From Gemmobacter sp. 24YEA27 (GTDB lineage Bacteria > Pseudomonadota > Alphaproteobacteria > Rhodobacterales > Rhodobacteraceae), in contig NZ_JASJPW010000001.1 of assembly GCF_030052995.1 (NCBI RefSeq), positions 2,160,001-2,224,000 of the forward strand: 64,000 nt of DNA, written 5' to 3'. The translations under genes were made by a program, and so were the position numbers. The notes under the pieces are model-generated. The model was not told the origin of the DNA and ran no database searches. It saw only the letters and a list, made by a program, of their open reading frames with translations. Positions within the stretch are counted from its first letter, which is position 1; every line of letters starts with the position of its first letter. Below are positions 55,766 through 64,000 of the stretch, piece after piece.

Positions 55766-56848
55766 ATGGTTGCCGTGATGCTGATGAGCGTCGTGCTGAT
55801 CGCCGGGCTTTGCGTCCTGGCCTATACGCTCGCCGTCTATGCCTTGCCGTTCATGCTCGGCGTCACCGCCGCGCAGTTCGCCTATCATACCGGCGCGGGC
55901 TTCATCGGGGCGGGCCTTGTCGGCTTCGTCGCCGCCGTCGCCGCCTTCGGCGTTCTCGCGCTGTTGTTCGACACGCTGCGCTCACCGATCCTGTCCGCGC
56001 AGAATGCCGGCCAGCCGGTCGTCTCGCCCGTGGTGCCGACACCCGGCGTCGACGAGGCCGAGCAGCGCCGCCGCGCAGAGGAGGAAGCCGCACGCCTCAG
56101 CACCGTGTTCTTCCAATCGAGGCAGGGATCGACTGCGGCTACACCGGGCGCCATGCCCGGCCTTACAGGCTTCGATCCCGCCAGCGCCGCCACAGGGCAA
56201 CCGACCGCGCAGGACCGGCAGCTTGCCTTCCTCAACGTCGCGGCCGACCGGCGCACGGTCACGCCGGATCGCGTGACGCCGCCAGCTTCGCCTTTCGTGC
56301 TTCAGGCAGGCGCAGTCATCTCGGCGGCGCTCATCACGGGCATTCGCTCCGATCTTCCCGGCCAGATCACCGCGCAGGTCACGGAGAACATCTATGATAG
56401 CCCGACGGGCAGCATTCTGCTCGTGCCGCAGGGGACGCGGATCATCGGCCAGTATGACAACAACGTGCAGTTCGGCCAGCGCCGCGTGCTGCTCGGCTGG
56501 AGCCGGCTCATCATGCCGAACGGACGCTCGATCGTTCTCGAGCGCCAGCCGGGCGCCGATACGCAGGGCTATGCCGGTCTGGAGGATGGCGTTGATTACC
56601 ACTGGTGGGATCTCGCCAAGGCCGCCGCGCTGTCGACCTTGCTCGGCGTCGGCGCGGAACTCGCCACCGACGACAATGATCGCCTGATCCGCGCCATCCG
56701 CGACGGTGCTCAGGACCCGGTCAATCAGGCCGGTCAACAGATCGTCCAGCGCCAGTTACAGGTTGCCCCGACACTGACCATCCGGCCGGGTTTCCCGGTG
56801 CGCGTCATCGTCACCAAGGATTTGGTGCTCGAACCCTACAGGAGCTGA
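55766..56848 (+). CDS. chimeric ORF: small membrane protein fused to TrbI/VirB10
   Basis: A 360-residue ORF with GGAGGAG before the ATG. Residues 1-74 are three hydrophobic helices (LMSVVLIAGLCVLAYTLAVY, PFMLGVTAAQFAYHTGAG, GLVGFVAAVAAFGVLALLF) ending LRSPIL, like the small membrane protein that follows parB in ICEs. From about residue 75 the sequence is TrbI: AEQRRRAEEEAARLS, QAGAVISAALITGIRSDLPGQ, YDSPTGSILLVPQGTRIIGQYD, RLIMPNGRSIVLERQPG, and FPVRVIVTKDLVL. TrbI normally carries one N-terminal helix. The simplest reading is an in-frame deletion fusion that removed the rest of the trb operon. Confidence 0.75.
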   Translation: MVAVMLMSVVLIAGLCVLAYTLAVYALPFMLGVTAAQFAYHTGAGFIGAGLVGFVAAVAAFGVLALLFDTLRSPILSAQNAGQPVVSPVVPTPGVDEAEQRRRAEEEAARLSTVFFQSRQGSTAATPGAMPGLTGFDPASAATGQPTAQDRQLAFLNVAADRRTVTPDRVTPPASPFVLQAGAVISAALITGIRSDLPGQITAQVTENIYDSPTGSILLVPQGTRIIGQYDNNVQFGQRRVLLGWSRLIMPNGRSIVLERQPGADTQGYAGLEDGVDYHWWDLAKAAALSTLLGVGAELATDDNDRLIRAIRDGAQDPVNQAGQQIVQRQLQVAPTLTIRPGFPVRVIVTKDLVLEPYRS

Positions 56849-56850
56849 CC

Positions 56851-57066
56851 ATGACCAAGCTGAAACTCGGCCCCATCGCGGACGACAAGCCCGTCAAGAT
56901 CACGGTGGAACTGCCGGCGCAGCTCCATCGCGACCTCATAGACTACGGCCGCCTGCTCGCGGCGGGCGCTACGCCGATCGAGCCTGCCAAGCTGATCGTG
57001 CCGATGCTCGAACGCTTCATCAGCACCGACCGCGGCTTCGCCAAGGCCCGGCGCACGACGGCCTGA
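56851..57066 (+). CDS. DUF2274 protein of the trb operon
   Basis: A 71-residue protein (KLKLGPIADDKPVKITVELPA, then LHRDLIDYGRLLA and KLIVPMLERFI) matching the DUF2274 family that follows trbI in ICE conjugation operons. It starts 3 bases after the trbI stop. Its presence identifies the operon end and the ICE origin of the region. The function is unknown. Confidence 0.85.
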   Translation: MTKLKLGPIADDKPVKITVELPAQLHRDLIDYGRLLAAGATPIEPAKLIVPMLERFISTDRGFAKARRTTA

Positions 57067-57330
57067 CCGCGCCGATCGGCAGAAGGTATCGACGATGCCT
57101 TCCAAGCCAATCCGCAGTCGGTCTAATCACCGCATCTCAAGCGTGGAGTCAGCTTTGCCGGGGTGCCGCGCGCGAGCTAGCGCGAATGCGGCACGCTACC
57201 GGCCCCCGATCTTTCGCCATGGTTCGCCAGATGCCGGTAATACAGCCAAGTCGCTGATCTGGCCGCGTTAAGAAACGAGGTTTGGCATGAACACATTGAA
57301 TGTCGAGATCGCAGGCGGCGGGGGTCAATC

Positions 57331-57603
57331 ATGAGCCAATCGCCGTCCCCTCTCAGCAAGCGCACCATCCGCAGGCATCAGCTTCGCGAGATTGTCCCCC
57401 TGGCCGACACCACCATCTACGACATGGAGCAGCGCGGCGAGTTTCCTCAGCGCTTCTACCTGACCTCTCGGACCGTGGTGTGGGATCTCGGCGAAGTGGA
57501 GGCTTGGCTCGAAGAACGGCGCCGAGCCTCCAAGGCGAAAACCGCCAAGCGTGCGCCGTCACCCGACGTCACGCTCAGGAAAGCCCGTCCGGTCAAAGGC
57601 TAG
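57331..57603 (+). CDS. AlpA-family DNA-binding regulator
   Basis: A 90-residue MerR-like HTH protein: LREIVPLADTTIYDMEQRGEFPQRF and WDLGEVEAWLEERR are the AlpA signature. AlpA proteins activate integrase genes or act as excisionases. It converges on the integrase gene, overlapping by 11 bp, the usual position of the recombination directionality gene in such elements. A 15-codon ORF (MNTLNVEIAGGGGQS) overlaps its start by ATGA; it may be a leader or the tail of a deleted gene. The 264-bp gap before it holds nothing else recognised. Confidence 0.85.
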   Translation: MSQSPSPLSKRTIRRHQLREIVPLADTTIYDMEQRGEFPQRFYLTSRTVVWDLGEVEAWLEERRRASKAKTAKRAPSPDVTLRKARPVKG

Positions 57604-58849
57604 GTTCTGGGGCCAGAAGATCCATGGAGGCCGGATAGAGCGTCGGGGTATATTTCTGACCGCCGACCCATGCGTCGATCAGATTCCCCCATTCCTGCAT
57701 CATGTGGCGGCGTTGGTGCTCATACTCGGCCTTGTTATAGACGCCGCGCGAAGAACGCCCGTCCTCGTGCGCCAGACACTTCTCAATCCAGTCGCTGTTG
57801 AAGCCCAGCTCGTTGAGCAGCGTCGAGCCCGTGCGGCGAAGATCATGCACAGTGAACGGCTCCAGCGGCAATCCCGCCTTCTTGGCCTGCACGACGACCG
57901 CCGTGGTGACGCGGTTGAAGGTCGCACGCGACATAGGCGCATCCGCGTCGTAGCGCGATGGCAGCAGGTAGCGCGAATTGCCGGCGCAGGTCTTGAGCGC
58001 GACGAGGATGTCGAGCGACTGTTCGCACAGATAGACGTTGTGCGGCTTGGAGCGCTTCATGCGCTCCTTCGGGATCGACCACACGGCATTCTCGAAGTCG
58101 ACCTCATCCCACACCGCGTCCTGCAGCTCGCTCTTGCGGACCATGGTGAGCAGGATCAGCTTCAGGCCGAGCCGGATCGTCGGCAGCGTCGCCACATGCT
58201 CAAGCTGGCCGAGCATGACCCGGATTTCGGCGGGCGAGAGCGAACGGTCCTTCGGAACGAACGTCGCGATCGAGGCAGGCCCGACCTCTTCGGCGGGGTT
58301 CGACACCTTCTCGCCGTGCAACTTGGCGAATGCGAACACCAGCTTCACGATGTCACGGACATGGACGGCCGTGGCCGGCGCTCCCCGCTTTTTCACCTTA
58401 TCGCACATCGCCCGGAGATCCTCGGGCGTGATTTCCGTCAGCAGCCGGTTGCGGAACGTCGGCAGGATGTCGCGCTCGTAGATCGAGCGCCGCATTGCGC
58501 GGGTGCTCTCCGCCATACGGTGCTCTTGGAGCCAGCGTTCGCCGAACTCGCCGAAGCTCTTCGCTTCCTTAATGCGGCGCTTCTCGCGCTGCTTCTCCTG
58601 GGCGGGCGACCGCCCTTCCTGAATCGAGCGCTGCGCGTCGATCAACTTCTCCCGCGCACGGGCCAGAGAAAGGCCCGCCGGCCCGTATCGGCCGAGGGTC
58701 TAGGTCTCGCGTCGACCGTGCATACGGTAGTCATAGCGGAATACCACGGCACCCGACGGGTTCACCACGACATACATACCGTCACGGTCAGAGACCTTGT
58801 ATAATTTGTCCTTTGGTTTCAGCGACTTGATCGCGGCATCAGTAAGCAT
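57593..58849 (-). pseudogene. P4-type tyrosine integrase with an in-frame amber stop
   Basis: From ATG 58849 (MLTDAAIKSLKPKDKLYKV, preceded by GGAGGG) the N-terminal DUF4102 arm-binding domain reads normally to GRRET. Codon 50 is then TAG (58700-58702) where related integrases have Leu in ETLTLGRYG. The frame continues correctly for 368 codons: core-binding FGEFGERWLQEHR, catalytic Arg in MVRKSEL, HDLRRTGSTLL (His-x-x-Arg) and the tyrosine region GVYNKAEY. A TTG at 58645 could restart translation but would lack the arm-binding domain. The integrase is probably inactive. Confidence 0.88.
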
Positions 58850-58895
58850 CGGACCCTCCGATTTCGTTCAAGAAACGTCAGAGAGCCCCTAAAAA

Positions 58896-59000
58896 TACCG
58901 TCAGGCCAAAATGGACCAATCCTGACGGCGAATTTTCCTTTATTCTCAATGGAATAAGGTCAAAAAAATACCGTCACAAGCTCTCTAGGCCATGACGGTA
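58896..59000. promoter_or_regulatory. two inverted TACCGTCA pairs between int and guaA
   Basis: TACCGTCAGG (58896-58905) faces CCTGACGGC (58921-58929), and TACCGTCA (58969-58976) faces TGACGGTA (58993-59000). Only the second pair is repeated in the left direct repeat (51341-51370). Repeated inverted sites next to an integrase are candidates for arm-type integrase or AlpA binding. Confidence 0.55.
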
Positions 59001-59185
59001 TATGCAATTCCGCGATGTCACAAGATGCCCCATATCGTCAGCTCCGCCGTCGATCGCGAGGCTTTCTCGGCGATTGATGGCGAAAGGTGCCGGGAGGAAA
59101 ATTATTTATTTTCAGTGTGTTATGGAGAGGTGTCGGCGGCAATCGGCGGCGTTTGGGTAGGTCCGAATTATTCCAGCTCGATGGT
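58969..59185. repeat. right direct repeat of the guaA island
   Basis: Partner of 51339-51560. It includes the last codons of guaA (stop at 59168-59170) and the 200 bp downstream of it. The conserved core around the stop reads GGAATAATTCGGACC on the minus strand, against GGAATGATTCGGGCC in the left copy. The integrase gene lies just inside, as expected for an attachment site. Confidence 0.85.
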
Positions 59186-60724
59186 GCCCGGCGGTTTAGA
59201 GGTCAGGTCGTAGAACACCCGGTTCACGCCTTTCACCTCATTGATGATCCGCGTCATGGTTTCGCCGAGGAATTCATGGGTGAAGGGGTATGTGTCGGCT
59301 GTCATGCCATCGACAGAGGTCACCGCGCGGATCGAGACCGCGAAATCATAGGTGCGCCCGTCGCCCATCACGCCGACGGTTTTCATCGGCAGGATCGCCG
59401 CGAAAGCCTGCCAGATCTCGTCATAGAGGCCGTGTTTGCGGATCTGGTCGATATAGACCGCATCTGCCTCGCGCAGGATGGCGAGTTTCTCACGGGTGAT
59501 CTCGCCGGGGCAGCGGATCGCGAGGCCCGGCCCGGGGAAGGGGTGACGCCCGATGAAAGACGCTGGCAGGCCAAGCTCGCGGCCAAGGGCACGGACCTCG
59601 TCCTTGAAGAGCTCGCGCAGCGGCTCCACCAGTTTCAGGCCCATCTTTTCCGGCAGGCCACCGACATTATGGTGCGATTTGATCGTGACCGAAGGCCCGC
59701 CGCTGAAGGAGACAGATTCAATCACATCGGGGTAAAGCGTGCCCTGGGCGAGGAATTCGGCACCCTCGATCTGGTTCGCGTATTTCTGGAACACGTCGAT
59801 GAAGAGCTTGCCGATGGTCTTGCGTTTGACTTCCGGGTCCGAGACGCCTTCGAGGGCACCGAGGAAGAGATCCGATTCATCGGCCGCGATCAGTTTGATC
59901 TTGTAATTGTCGCGGAACATTTTGACGACTTCCGCCGCCTCGTTCTTCCTGAGAAGCCCGTGATCAACAAAGACGCAGGTCAGCTGGTCACCGATCGCCT
60001 CATGGATCAGGATGGCGGCGACAGAGCTGTCAACGCCGCCCGACAACCCGCAGATGACCTGTTTGTCGCCGACCTGTTCGCGGATCTTCGCGATGGCTTC
60101 CTCGCGGTAGCCGGCCATGGTCCAGTCGCCGGTGAAGCCCGCAAGCCGCACGAAATTCTCGTAAAGCTTTGCACCCTTGGGGGTGTGATGCACCTCGGGA
60201 TGGAACTGCACGGCATAGAATTGGCGCGACGGATCGGCGGTGATCGCAAAAGGCGCATTGGGCGAGGTGCCATAGACCTCAAAGCCCGGAGCGATCTTTG
60301 ACACATGGTCGCCATGGCTCATCCAGACCTGTTCGTCACCGGCCTGGAACCAGCCGTCGAGGATCTCGAGATCGGCGCCTTTGCGGGTCACAAAGGCACG
60401 GCCGAATTCGGCGGTGCCATGACCCGATTCAACCAGCCCGCCCAGCTGCTGCATCATGGTCTGCTGGCCGTAGCAGATGCCAAGAACCGGCACGCCGGCG
60501 GTCCACAGGCTTTCCGGCGCGCGGGGGCTGCCCTCACGGGTGACCGAATCCGGCCCGCCCGACAGGATCACGGCCTGGGGCGCGAATTCTGCCAGAAAAG
60601 CGTCTGAGACGCGCTGATAGGGGTGGATTTCGCAATAGACATTCAGCTCGCGCAGGCGCCGCGCGATCAGCTGGGTGACTTGCGAACCGAAATCAATGAT
60701 GAGGAGGCGTTGGGGCTGGGTCAT
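59168..60724 (-). CDS. guaA: GMP synthase (glutamine-hydrolysing)
   Basis: A 518-residue enzyme converting XMP to GMP. The N-terminal class I glutaminase has nucleophile Cys84 (GICYGQQ) and the His/Glu pair in QFHPEVHHT. The ATP pyrophosphatase domain has the PP-loop [10 protein letters not shown], and the C-terminal dimerisation domain ends KPPGTIELE. The last codons overlap the right repeat of the island, so the present 3' end may be supplied by the integrated element. Confidence 0.97.
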   Translation of the reverse strand: MTQPQRLLIIDFGSQVTQLIARRLRELNVYCEIHPYQRVSDAFLAEFAPQAVILSGGPDSVTREGSPRAPESLWTAGVPVLGICYGQQTMMQQLGGLVESGHGTAEFGRAFVTRKGADLEILDGWFQAGDEQVWMSHGDHVSKIAPGFEVYGTSPNAPFAITADPSRQFYAVQFHPEVHHTPKGAKLYENFVRLAGFTGDWTMAGYREEAIAKIREQVGDKQVICGLSGGVDSSVAAILIHEAIGDQLTCVFVDHGLLRKNEAAEVVKMFRDNYKIKLIAADESDLFLGALEGVSDPEVKRKTIGKLFIDVFQKYANQIEGAEFLAQGTLYPDVIESVSFSGGPSVTIKSHHNVGGLPEKMGLKLVEPLRELFKDEVRALGRELGLPASFIGRHPFPGPGLAIRCPGEITREKLAILREADAVYIDQIRKHGLYDEIWQAFAAILPMKTVGVMGDGRTYDFAVSIRAVTSVDGMTADTYPFTHEFLGETMTRIINEVKGVNRVFYDLTSKPPGTIELE

Positions 60725-60786
60725 GGTTTTGCCATAGGTCCGGGGCTGGAGAATCGCAAGCGGGGAATGGGGGCAGGGTGGTCTTG

Positions 60787-61863
60787 CTACCGGAACTGTT
60801 TCGCCAGTTTCAGGCCCTGGCCCTGGTAGTTCGATTTCAGATCGGCGCCGTAGATCCGGCCGGGCGGCGACGACATCCGCTCATAGACCAGACGCCCCAC
60901 CACCTGGCCATGTTCCAGAACAAAGGGGGCCTCGTGGCAGCGCACCTCCAGCACGCCACGCGAGCCCTGGCCCCCGGCGGCGTCATGGCCGAAACCGGGG
61001 TCGAAAAAGCCCGCATAATGCACGCGGAACTCGCCCACCATCGCCAGGTAGGGCGCCATTTCGGCGGCATGATCGGGCGGGATCGTCACGGCCTCGCGCG
61101 AGACGAGGATATAAAACGCGCCGGGGTCGAGGATAATACTGCCGTCTTCGCTATGGACCTCTTCCCAGAAATCGCGTGCCGGGTAATGGGCGATGCGGTC
61201 AAGGTCGATCACCCCGGTATGGGGTTTGGCACGGTAGCCGGCCAGGGTGCCTTCGGTCGGGCGCAGATCGACGGAAAAGCCGAGGCCTTCGGAAATCACC
61301 GGGGTGCCATCGACCAGCGGCACCTCCTGGTGCAGCTTCGCAAGATCGGCATCCGAGAGGCGGGCTTCGCCGGCACGAAAGCGGATCTGGTTCAGGCGCT
61401 GGCCCTCGCGCACCAGGACCGAGAAAGAGCGCGGGCAGACCTCGGCATAAAGCGGGCCGCGGTAAGCTTCGGGGATCCGGTCAAATTCGGTGCCGCCATC
61501 GGTGATGGTGCGGGTCAGCAGATCCAGCCGCCCGGTCGAGCTTTTGGCATTGGCGACCGCGGTGATGCCTTTGGGCAAAGCGAGGCTCTCGGCCAGTTCG
61601 ATCAGATAGACGCAGCCCTTCTCCAGCACCGCGCCTTCGCTGAGGTCGATGCGATGCATTGCAAATTCTTCAAGCCGCGCACTGACGCGGCGGTCGCGGC
61701 CGGCGAGGAACGAGGCCCGCACCCGCCAGGCATACCGCCCGAGGCGCAGGTCAAGGCTCGCGGGTTGCACCTGGGCATCAAGGATCGGGCTGGTTGCCAG
61801 GATGGCGCGCGATTCTATCAGGCTGCGAATTGCGTGATCGGGCAGGACGCCGCTCTTTGCCAT
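60787..61863 (-). CDS. dcd: 2'-deoxycytidine 5'-triphosphate deaminase, long form
   Basis: A 358-residue duplicated Dcd/dUTPase-fold protein typical of alphaproteobacteria, roughly twice the length of E. coli Dcd. Both halves show family elements: [16 protein letters not shown] and [15 protein letters not shown] in the first, [17 protein letters not shown] and [31 protein letters not shown] in the second. It deaminates dCTP to dUTP for thymidylate supply. It lies 62 bp upstream of guaA on the same strand. Confidence 0.92.
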   Translation of the reverse strand: MAKSGVLPDHAIRSLIESRAILATSPILDAQVQPASLDLRLGRYAWRVRASFLAGRDRRVSARLEEFAMHRIDLSEGAVLEKGCVYLIELAESLALPKGITAVANAKSSTGRLDLLTRTITDGGTEFDRIPEAYRGPLYAEVCPRSFSVLVREGQRLNQIRFRAGEARLSDADLAKLHQEVPLVDGTPVISEGLGFSVDLRPTEGTLAGYRAKPHTGVIDLDRIAHYPARDFWEEVHSEDGSIILDPGAFYILVSREAVTIPPDHAAEMAPYLAMVGEFRVHYAGFFDPGFGHDAAGGQGSRGVLEVRCHEAPFVLEHGQVVGRLVYERMSSPPGRIYGADLKSNYQGQGLKLAKQFR

Positions 61864-61937
61864 GCTGTGCTTCCTTTCGTCCGATCCGTTGCCGTCCGGT
61901 TTTTATCCGAAACTCTCGCTCCGGGATGCCGCAAATG

Positions 61938-61975
61938 AAAACCGCCCGCGCTGCGAAAGCAGGCGGGCGGTTTTT
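61938..61975. terminator. bidirectional terminator next to tRNA-Pro
   Basis: AAAACCGCCCGC pairs with GCGGGCGGTTTT around a 13-base loop. Runs of T follow on either strand (TTTTT on plus, TTTTCATTT on minus). It ends the tRNA-Pro transcript on the minus strand. Confidence 0.8.
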
Positions 61976-61978
61976 CGA

Positions 61979-62057
61979 TGGTCGGGCCGGTGAGATTCGA
62001 ACTCACGACCTCCCGCCCCCCAGACGGACGCGCTAAACCAGGCTGCGCTACGGCCCG
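61979..62057 (-). tRNA. tRNA-Pro (anticodon GGG)
   Basis: Acceptor CGGGCCG pairs with CGGCCCG, followed by discriminator A and an encoded CCA. The anticodon loop CTGGGGG gives GGG, with stem TCCGT/GCGGG including two G-U pairs. The T-loop is TTCGAAT. It lies between the MerR gene and dcd. Confidence 0.93.
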
Positions 62058-62170
62058 ACACTGGCGCCTGAATAACGATTTCCCACGCAGGTTCAAGCAC
62101 AAAGCAGCGCCGTCCTCGTCGATTTTCATCCCGGCTCTTTCGCGGGTTTAGATCCCGTGCAGGGCAGGGT

Positions 62171-63289
62171 TCAGCCGCTGTGCTTTTGCGCTTCGGAAAG
62201 CCTCTGGCGGAGTGCAGCGATCCGCCGTGAAAGGGCGCGAAGGGAATCATTGCGCGGAGAAAAGCTGCCCGGCGGCAGCGCCCGAAGCCTTGCGGCGAGT
62301 GTCTGCGGACGGAAGGCGGGGGCTTCGCTGGCTGCCGCAGGCTCTGGCCCGGCTGCGCCGGGGGCATCCGTGTCATACGCTGCATCCGCGCTCTGTTCTG
62401 CCACAGGATCCGTCTCGGCAACGGTCACGCGGTCCGTCTCGGGAAGCGGGAAGGCAGTGATGCTTGCCGTTTCTGCGGCGAGGTCATCTTCAGGGCCGAT
62501 ATCAAAGGCGAAAGGCGCCTCTTCATGATCGGCCAGATCCGCATCCGCACCGGCCACGGCAGGAAAATGATCTCCGGGCTGCGCAGACAGACGATCGGAA
62601 TTGTGATCCTGCGCCTCTTCCTCTTCCTCTTCTGCCTCTTCCGCAGCGGTCATCACCAGGGTTTCGCCCGGATCATGGGCCGGTTCAAAGCCCGGGAACA
62701 TCGACTGACGCGGATCGAAGGCAGACAAGGGAGGCTCTTTCTCGGGCGGTTCTGTGGCTTGCGGCATGGTTTCCGGGGCAGATTCCCGGGACGGCTCGCC
62801 GGGGAAGGCAATGACGGTTCCGGTGATCTCGCCTGCGGAAAGATCACCTGCGTCAGAATCAGGCCTGTCATTGCGCGCCTGTGCGTCATGCACTTCGCTC
62901 TCAAGCGCTTCGATACTGGCCTCATTGGCCTCGCGCGGGGTCAGCCTGGTCACCTCGGCGCCGCGCCGCGTGGTTTTGACCGACATCGCAGAGATCAGCG
63001 CCTCTTCCTCGGCGCTGGTGTCATCGGTCAGACCGGCGACATGGCGCACACCCTGTTCGCGCAGGATCTTCTGCACGCCCCGGATCGTCATGCCTTCTTC
63101 ATGCAAAAGCCGCCGGATCCCGGCCAGAAGCGCCAGATCCGAAGGGCGGTAATAGCGCCGCCCGCCCGCCCGTTTCACCGGGCGAATCTGCGGGAACCGC
63201 GTTTCCCAGAAGCGCAGCACATGGGCCGGGGTCTCCAGCACCTCGGCGACTTCCGAGATGGTCCGGAAGGCGTCGGGAGATTTGTCCAT
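62171..63289 (-). CDS. MerR-family transcriptional regulator with long acidic C-terminus
   Basis: A 372-residue protein. The N-terminal MerR winged helix ([55 protein letters not shown]) covers residues ~9-85. The remaining ~285 residues are low-complexity, rich in Asp, Glu, Ala and Pro, including a six-Glu run, ending in a basic segment ([15 protein letters not shown]). This architecture is standard next to ihfA in Rhodobacteraceae. The target is unknown. Start ATG 63289 is chosen; the frame is open 19 codons upstream. Confidence 0.88.
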   Translation of the reverse strand: MDKSPDAFRTISEVAEVLETPAHVLRFWETRFPQIRPVKRAGGRRYYRPSDLALLAGIRRLLHEEGMTIRGVQKILREQGVRHVAGLTDDTSAEEEALISAMSVKTTRRGAEVTRLTPREANEASIEALESEVHDAQARNDRPDSDAGDLSAGEITGTVIAFPGEPSRESAPETMPQATEPPEKEPPLSAFDPRQSMFPGFEPAHDPGETLVMTAAEEAEEEEEEAQDHNSDRLSAQPGDHFPAVAGADADLADHEEAPFAFDIGPEDDLAAETASITAFPLPETDRVTVAETDPVAEQSADAAYDTDAPGAAGPEPAAASEAPAFRPQTLAARLRALPPGSFSPRNDSLRALSRRIAALRQRLSEAQKHSG

Positions 63290-63426
63290 CGGACGCTCCT
63301 GCCTCATCATGGCCGCAGCGTCTGAACCGCTCCGGCCGCTTTGCATATTCTCTGCCTTTGTCGACCGGGACTGCGGCGGGCGTCAGCCGGGCTGCGGGTC
63401 ACAGTGCAGCACCGGCCAGCGGGGCT

Positions 63427-63729
63427 TCAGCTGCCGGATCCAGCCGCCACGCGGTCTTTCATCAGATGCGAGGGACGGAAGGTCAGCACCCGGCGGGGCG
63501 AGATCGGAACCTCGTCGCCGGTCTTCGGGTTACGCCCGACCCGCGCCGTTTTCGCCCGCACCGAGAAGGTGCCGAAAGACGAAATCTTGACGGTCTCGCC
63601 GGCAACCAGCGCGTCGGAGACATGCTGCAGCACGGTTTCAACCAGGTCGGCAGATTCATTGCGGCTCAGCCCGACTTCGCGGAACACCGCTTCGGTCAGA
63701 TCCATCCGCGTAAGCGTTTTCTCACTCAT
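63427..63729 (-). CDS. ihfA: integration host factor subunit alpha
   Basis: A 100-residue HU/IHF-family protein that bends DNA as a heterodimer with IhfB. It has [35 protein letters not shown] and the DNA-intercalating arm [20 protein letters not shown], with Pro in the arm tip as required. fabH lies immediately upstream and the MerR gene downstream. Confidence 0.95.
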   Translation of the reverse strand: MSEKTLTRMDLTEAVFREVGLSRNESADLVETVLQHVSDALVAGETVKISSFGTFSVRAKTARVGRNPKTGDEVPISPRRVLTFRPSHLMKDRVAAGSGS

Positions 63730-63848
63730 GTCTCAAGGTCCCCCCCGGGATTGACCTCGCAAGGATGGCGAGTCCGGAATTGCTTTGTCAATATCAAAGA
63801 CTTGTGCCGCAGGCTTCAGGCCGCGTTTCCGGCGAAAACCGGCTGGAA

Positions 63849-64000
63849 TTACCAGCGCAGAACGACCGAACCCCAGGCGAGACCGCCACCGATTGCCTCG
63901 GCGACCAGCAGGTCACCCTGTTTGATCTGGCCACGTGCATGGCCGACCGACATGGCGAGGGGAATCGATGCGGCCGAAGTATTGCCGTGATCCTGCACGG
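63849..64000 (-). CDS. fabH: 3-oxoacyl-ACP synthase III, C-terminal end (partial)
   Basis: Only the last 49 codons are inside the window: QDHGNTSAASIPLAM contains the active-site Asn of the KAS III His-Asn pair, followed by QIKQGDLLVAEAIGGGLAWGSVVLRW, the usual FabH end. FabH starts fatty-acid synthesis from acetyl-CoA and malonyl-ACP. The gene continues to the right of the window. Confidence 0.92.
   Translation of the reverse strand, partial: VQDHGNTSAASIPLAMSVGHARGQIKQGDLLVAEAIGGGLAWGSVVLRW

Noticed and set aside
58992..59213. Small plus-strand ORF in the right island repeat
   Set aside because: It lies in the attachment region and overlaps the guaA end; the matching left repeat does not keep the frame open.

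Overview
The window is GC-rich chromosome from an alphaproteobacterium, most likely a member of the Rhodobacteraceae/Paracoccaceae. The evidence is gene order and protein style: purL-GNAT-GNAT-bolA-grxD, fabH-ihfA-MerR-tRNA-Pro, a long dCTP deaminase, an alpha-type SspB, and short GC-rich intergenic motifs ending in GATGAA. Both ends cut genes: dprA at the left and fabH at the right.

Layout. 0-25 kb is core housekeeping: dprA end, topA, tkt, a coiled-coil gene with zapA, a lysozyme-inhibitor-like protein, grxD/bolA, two acetyltransferases and purL, a LysR regulator, murI, thiE, a TrmJ-like methyltransferase, an MltB-like transglycosylase, EcsC, purD, ctaA, an M32 carboxypeptidase, an MFS transporter, a SAM methyltransferase and sspB. 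25-39 kb is more accessory: chrA, a PHP phosphoesterase, and a catabolic cluster of a divergent LysR gene, two DMGDH/GcvT-type FAD oxidoreductases, a PEP-mutase/isocitrate-lyase-like enzyme, an aldehyde dehydrogenase and a 3-hydroxyisobutyrate-dehydrogenase-like enzyme. 39-43 kb is a zwf-pgl-pgi operon behind a perfect LacI-type palindrome. 45.4-49 kb, starting at tRNA-Thr(UGU), is a decayed prophage remnant (small HTH genes, a DnaA-C-like fragment, a broken tail-fibre/SGNH-hydrolase gene) interrupted by a decayed IS3-family element. rsgA and one unknown gene follow.

51.3-59.2 kb is the most interesting region: the remnant of an integrative conjugative element in the 3' end of guaA. It is bounded by about 220-bp imperfect direct repeats. 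The far copy carries a displaced guaA C-terminus (codons for TIEWE-stop). Inside are a three-gene translationally coupled module (winged-helix protein, AbiEii-like nucleotidyltransferase, truncated PD-(D/E)XK-like protein), a 5'-truncated ParB, a chimeric ORF fusing a small membrane protein to TrbI, a DUF2274 protein, an AlpA-like regulator and a tyrosine integrase broken by an amber stop. It looks like an immobilised, internally deleted island that still carries a possible toxin-antitoxin or defence module.

59-64 kb returns to core: guaA, dcd, tRNA-Pro, a MerR regulator, ihfA, fabH.

A caution for all users: at least eight otherwise normal genes (zapA, thiE, trmJ-like, a GNAT gene, purD, sspB, chrA, a DMGDH-like gene) each lack exactly one base. 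In seven the lost base is in a G/C run of 4-7; in trmJ-like it is in a CC/G position. This is best explained by homopolymer under-calling, and I give the repaired gene limits.
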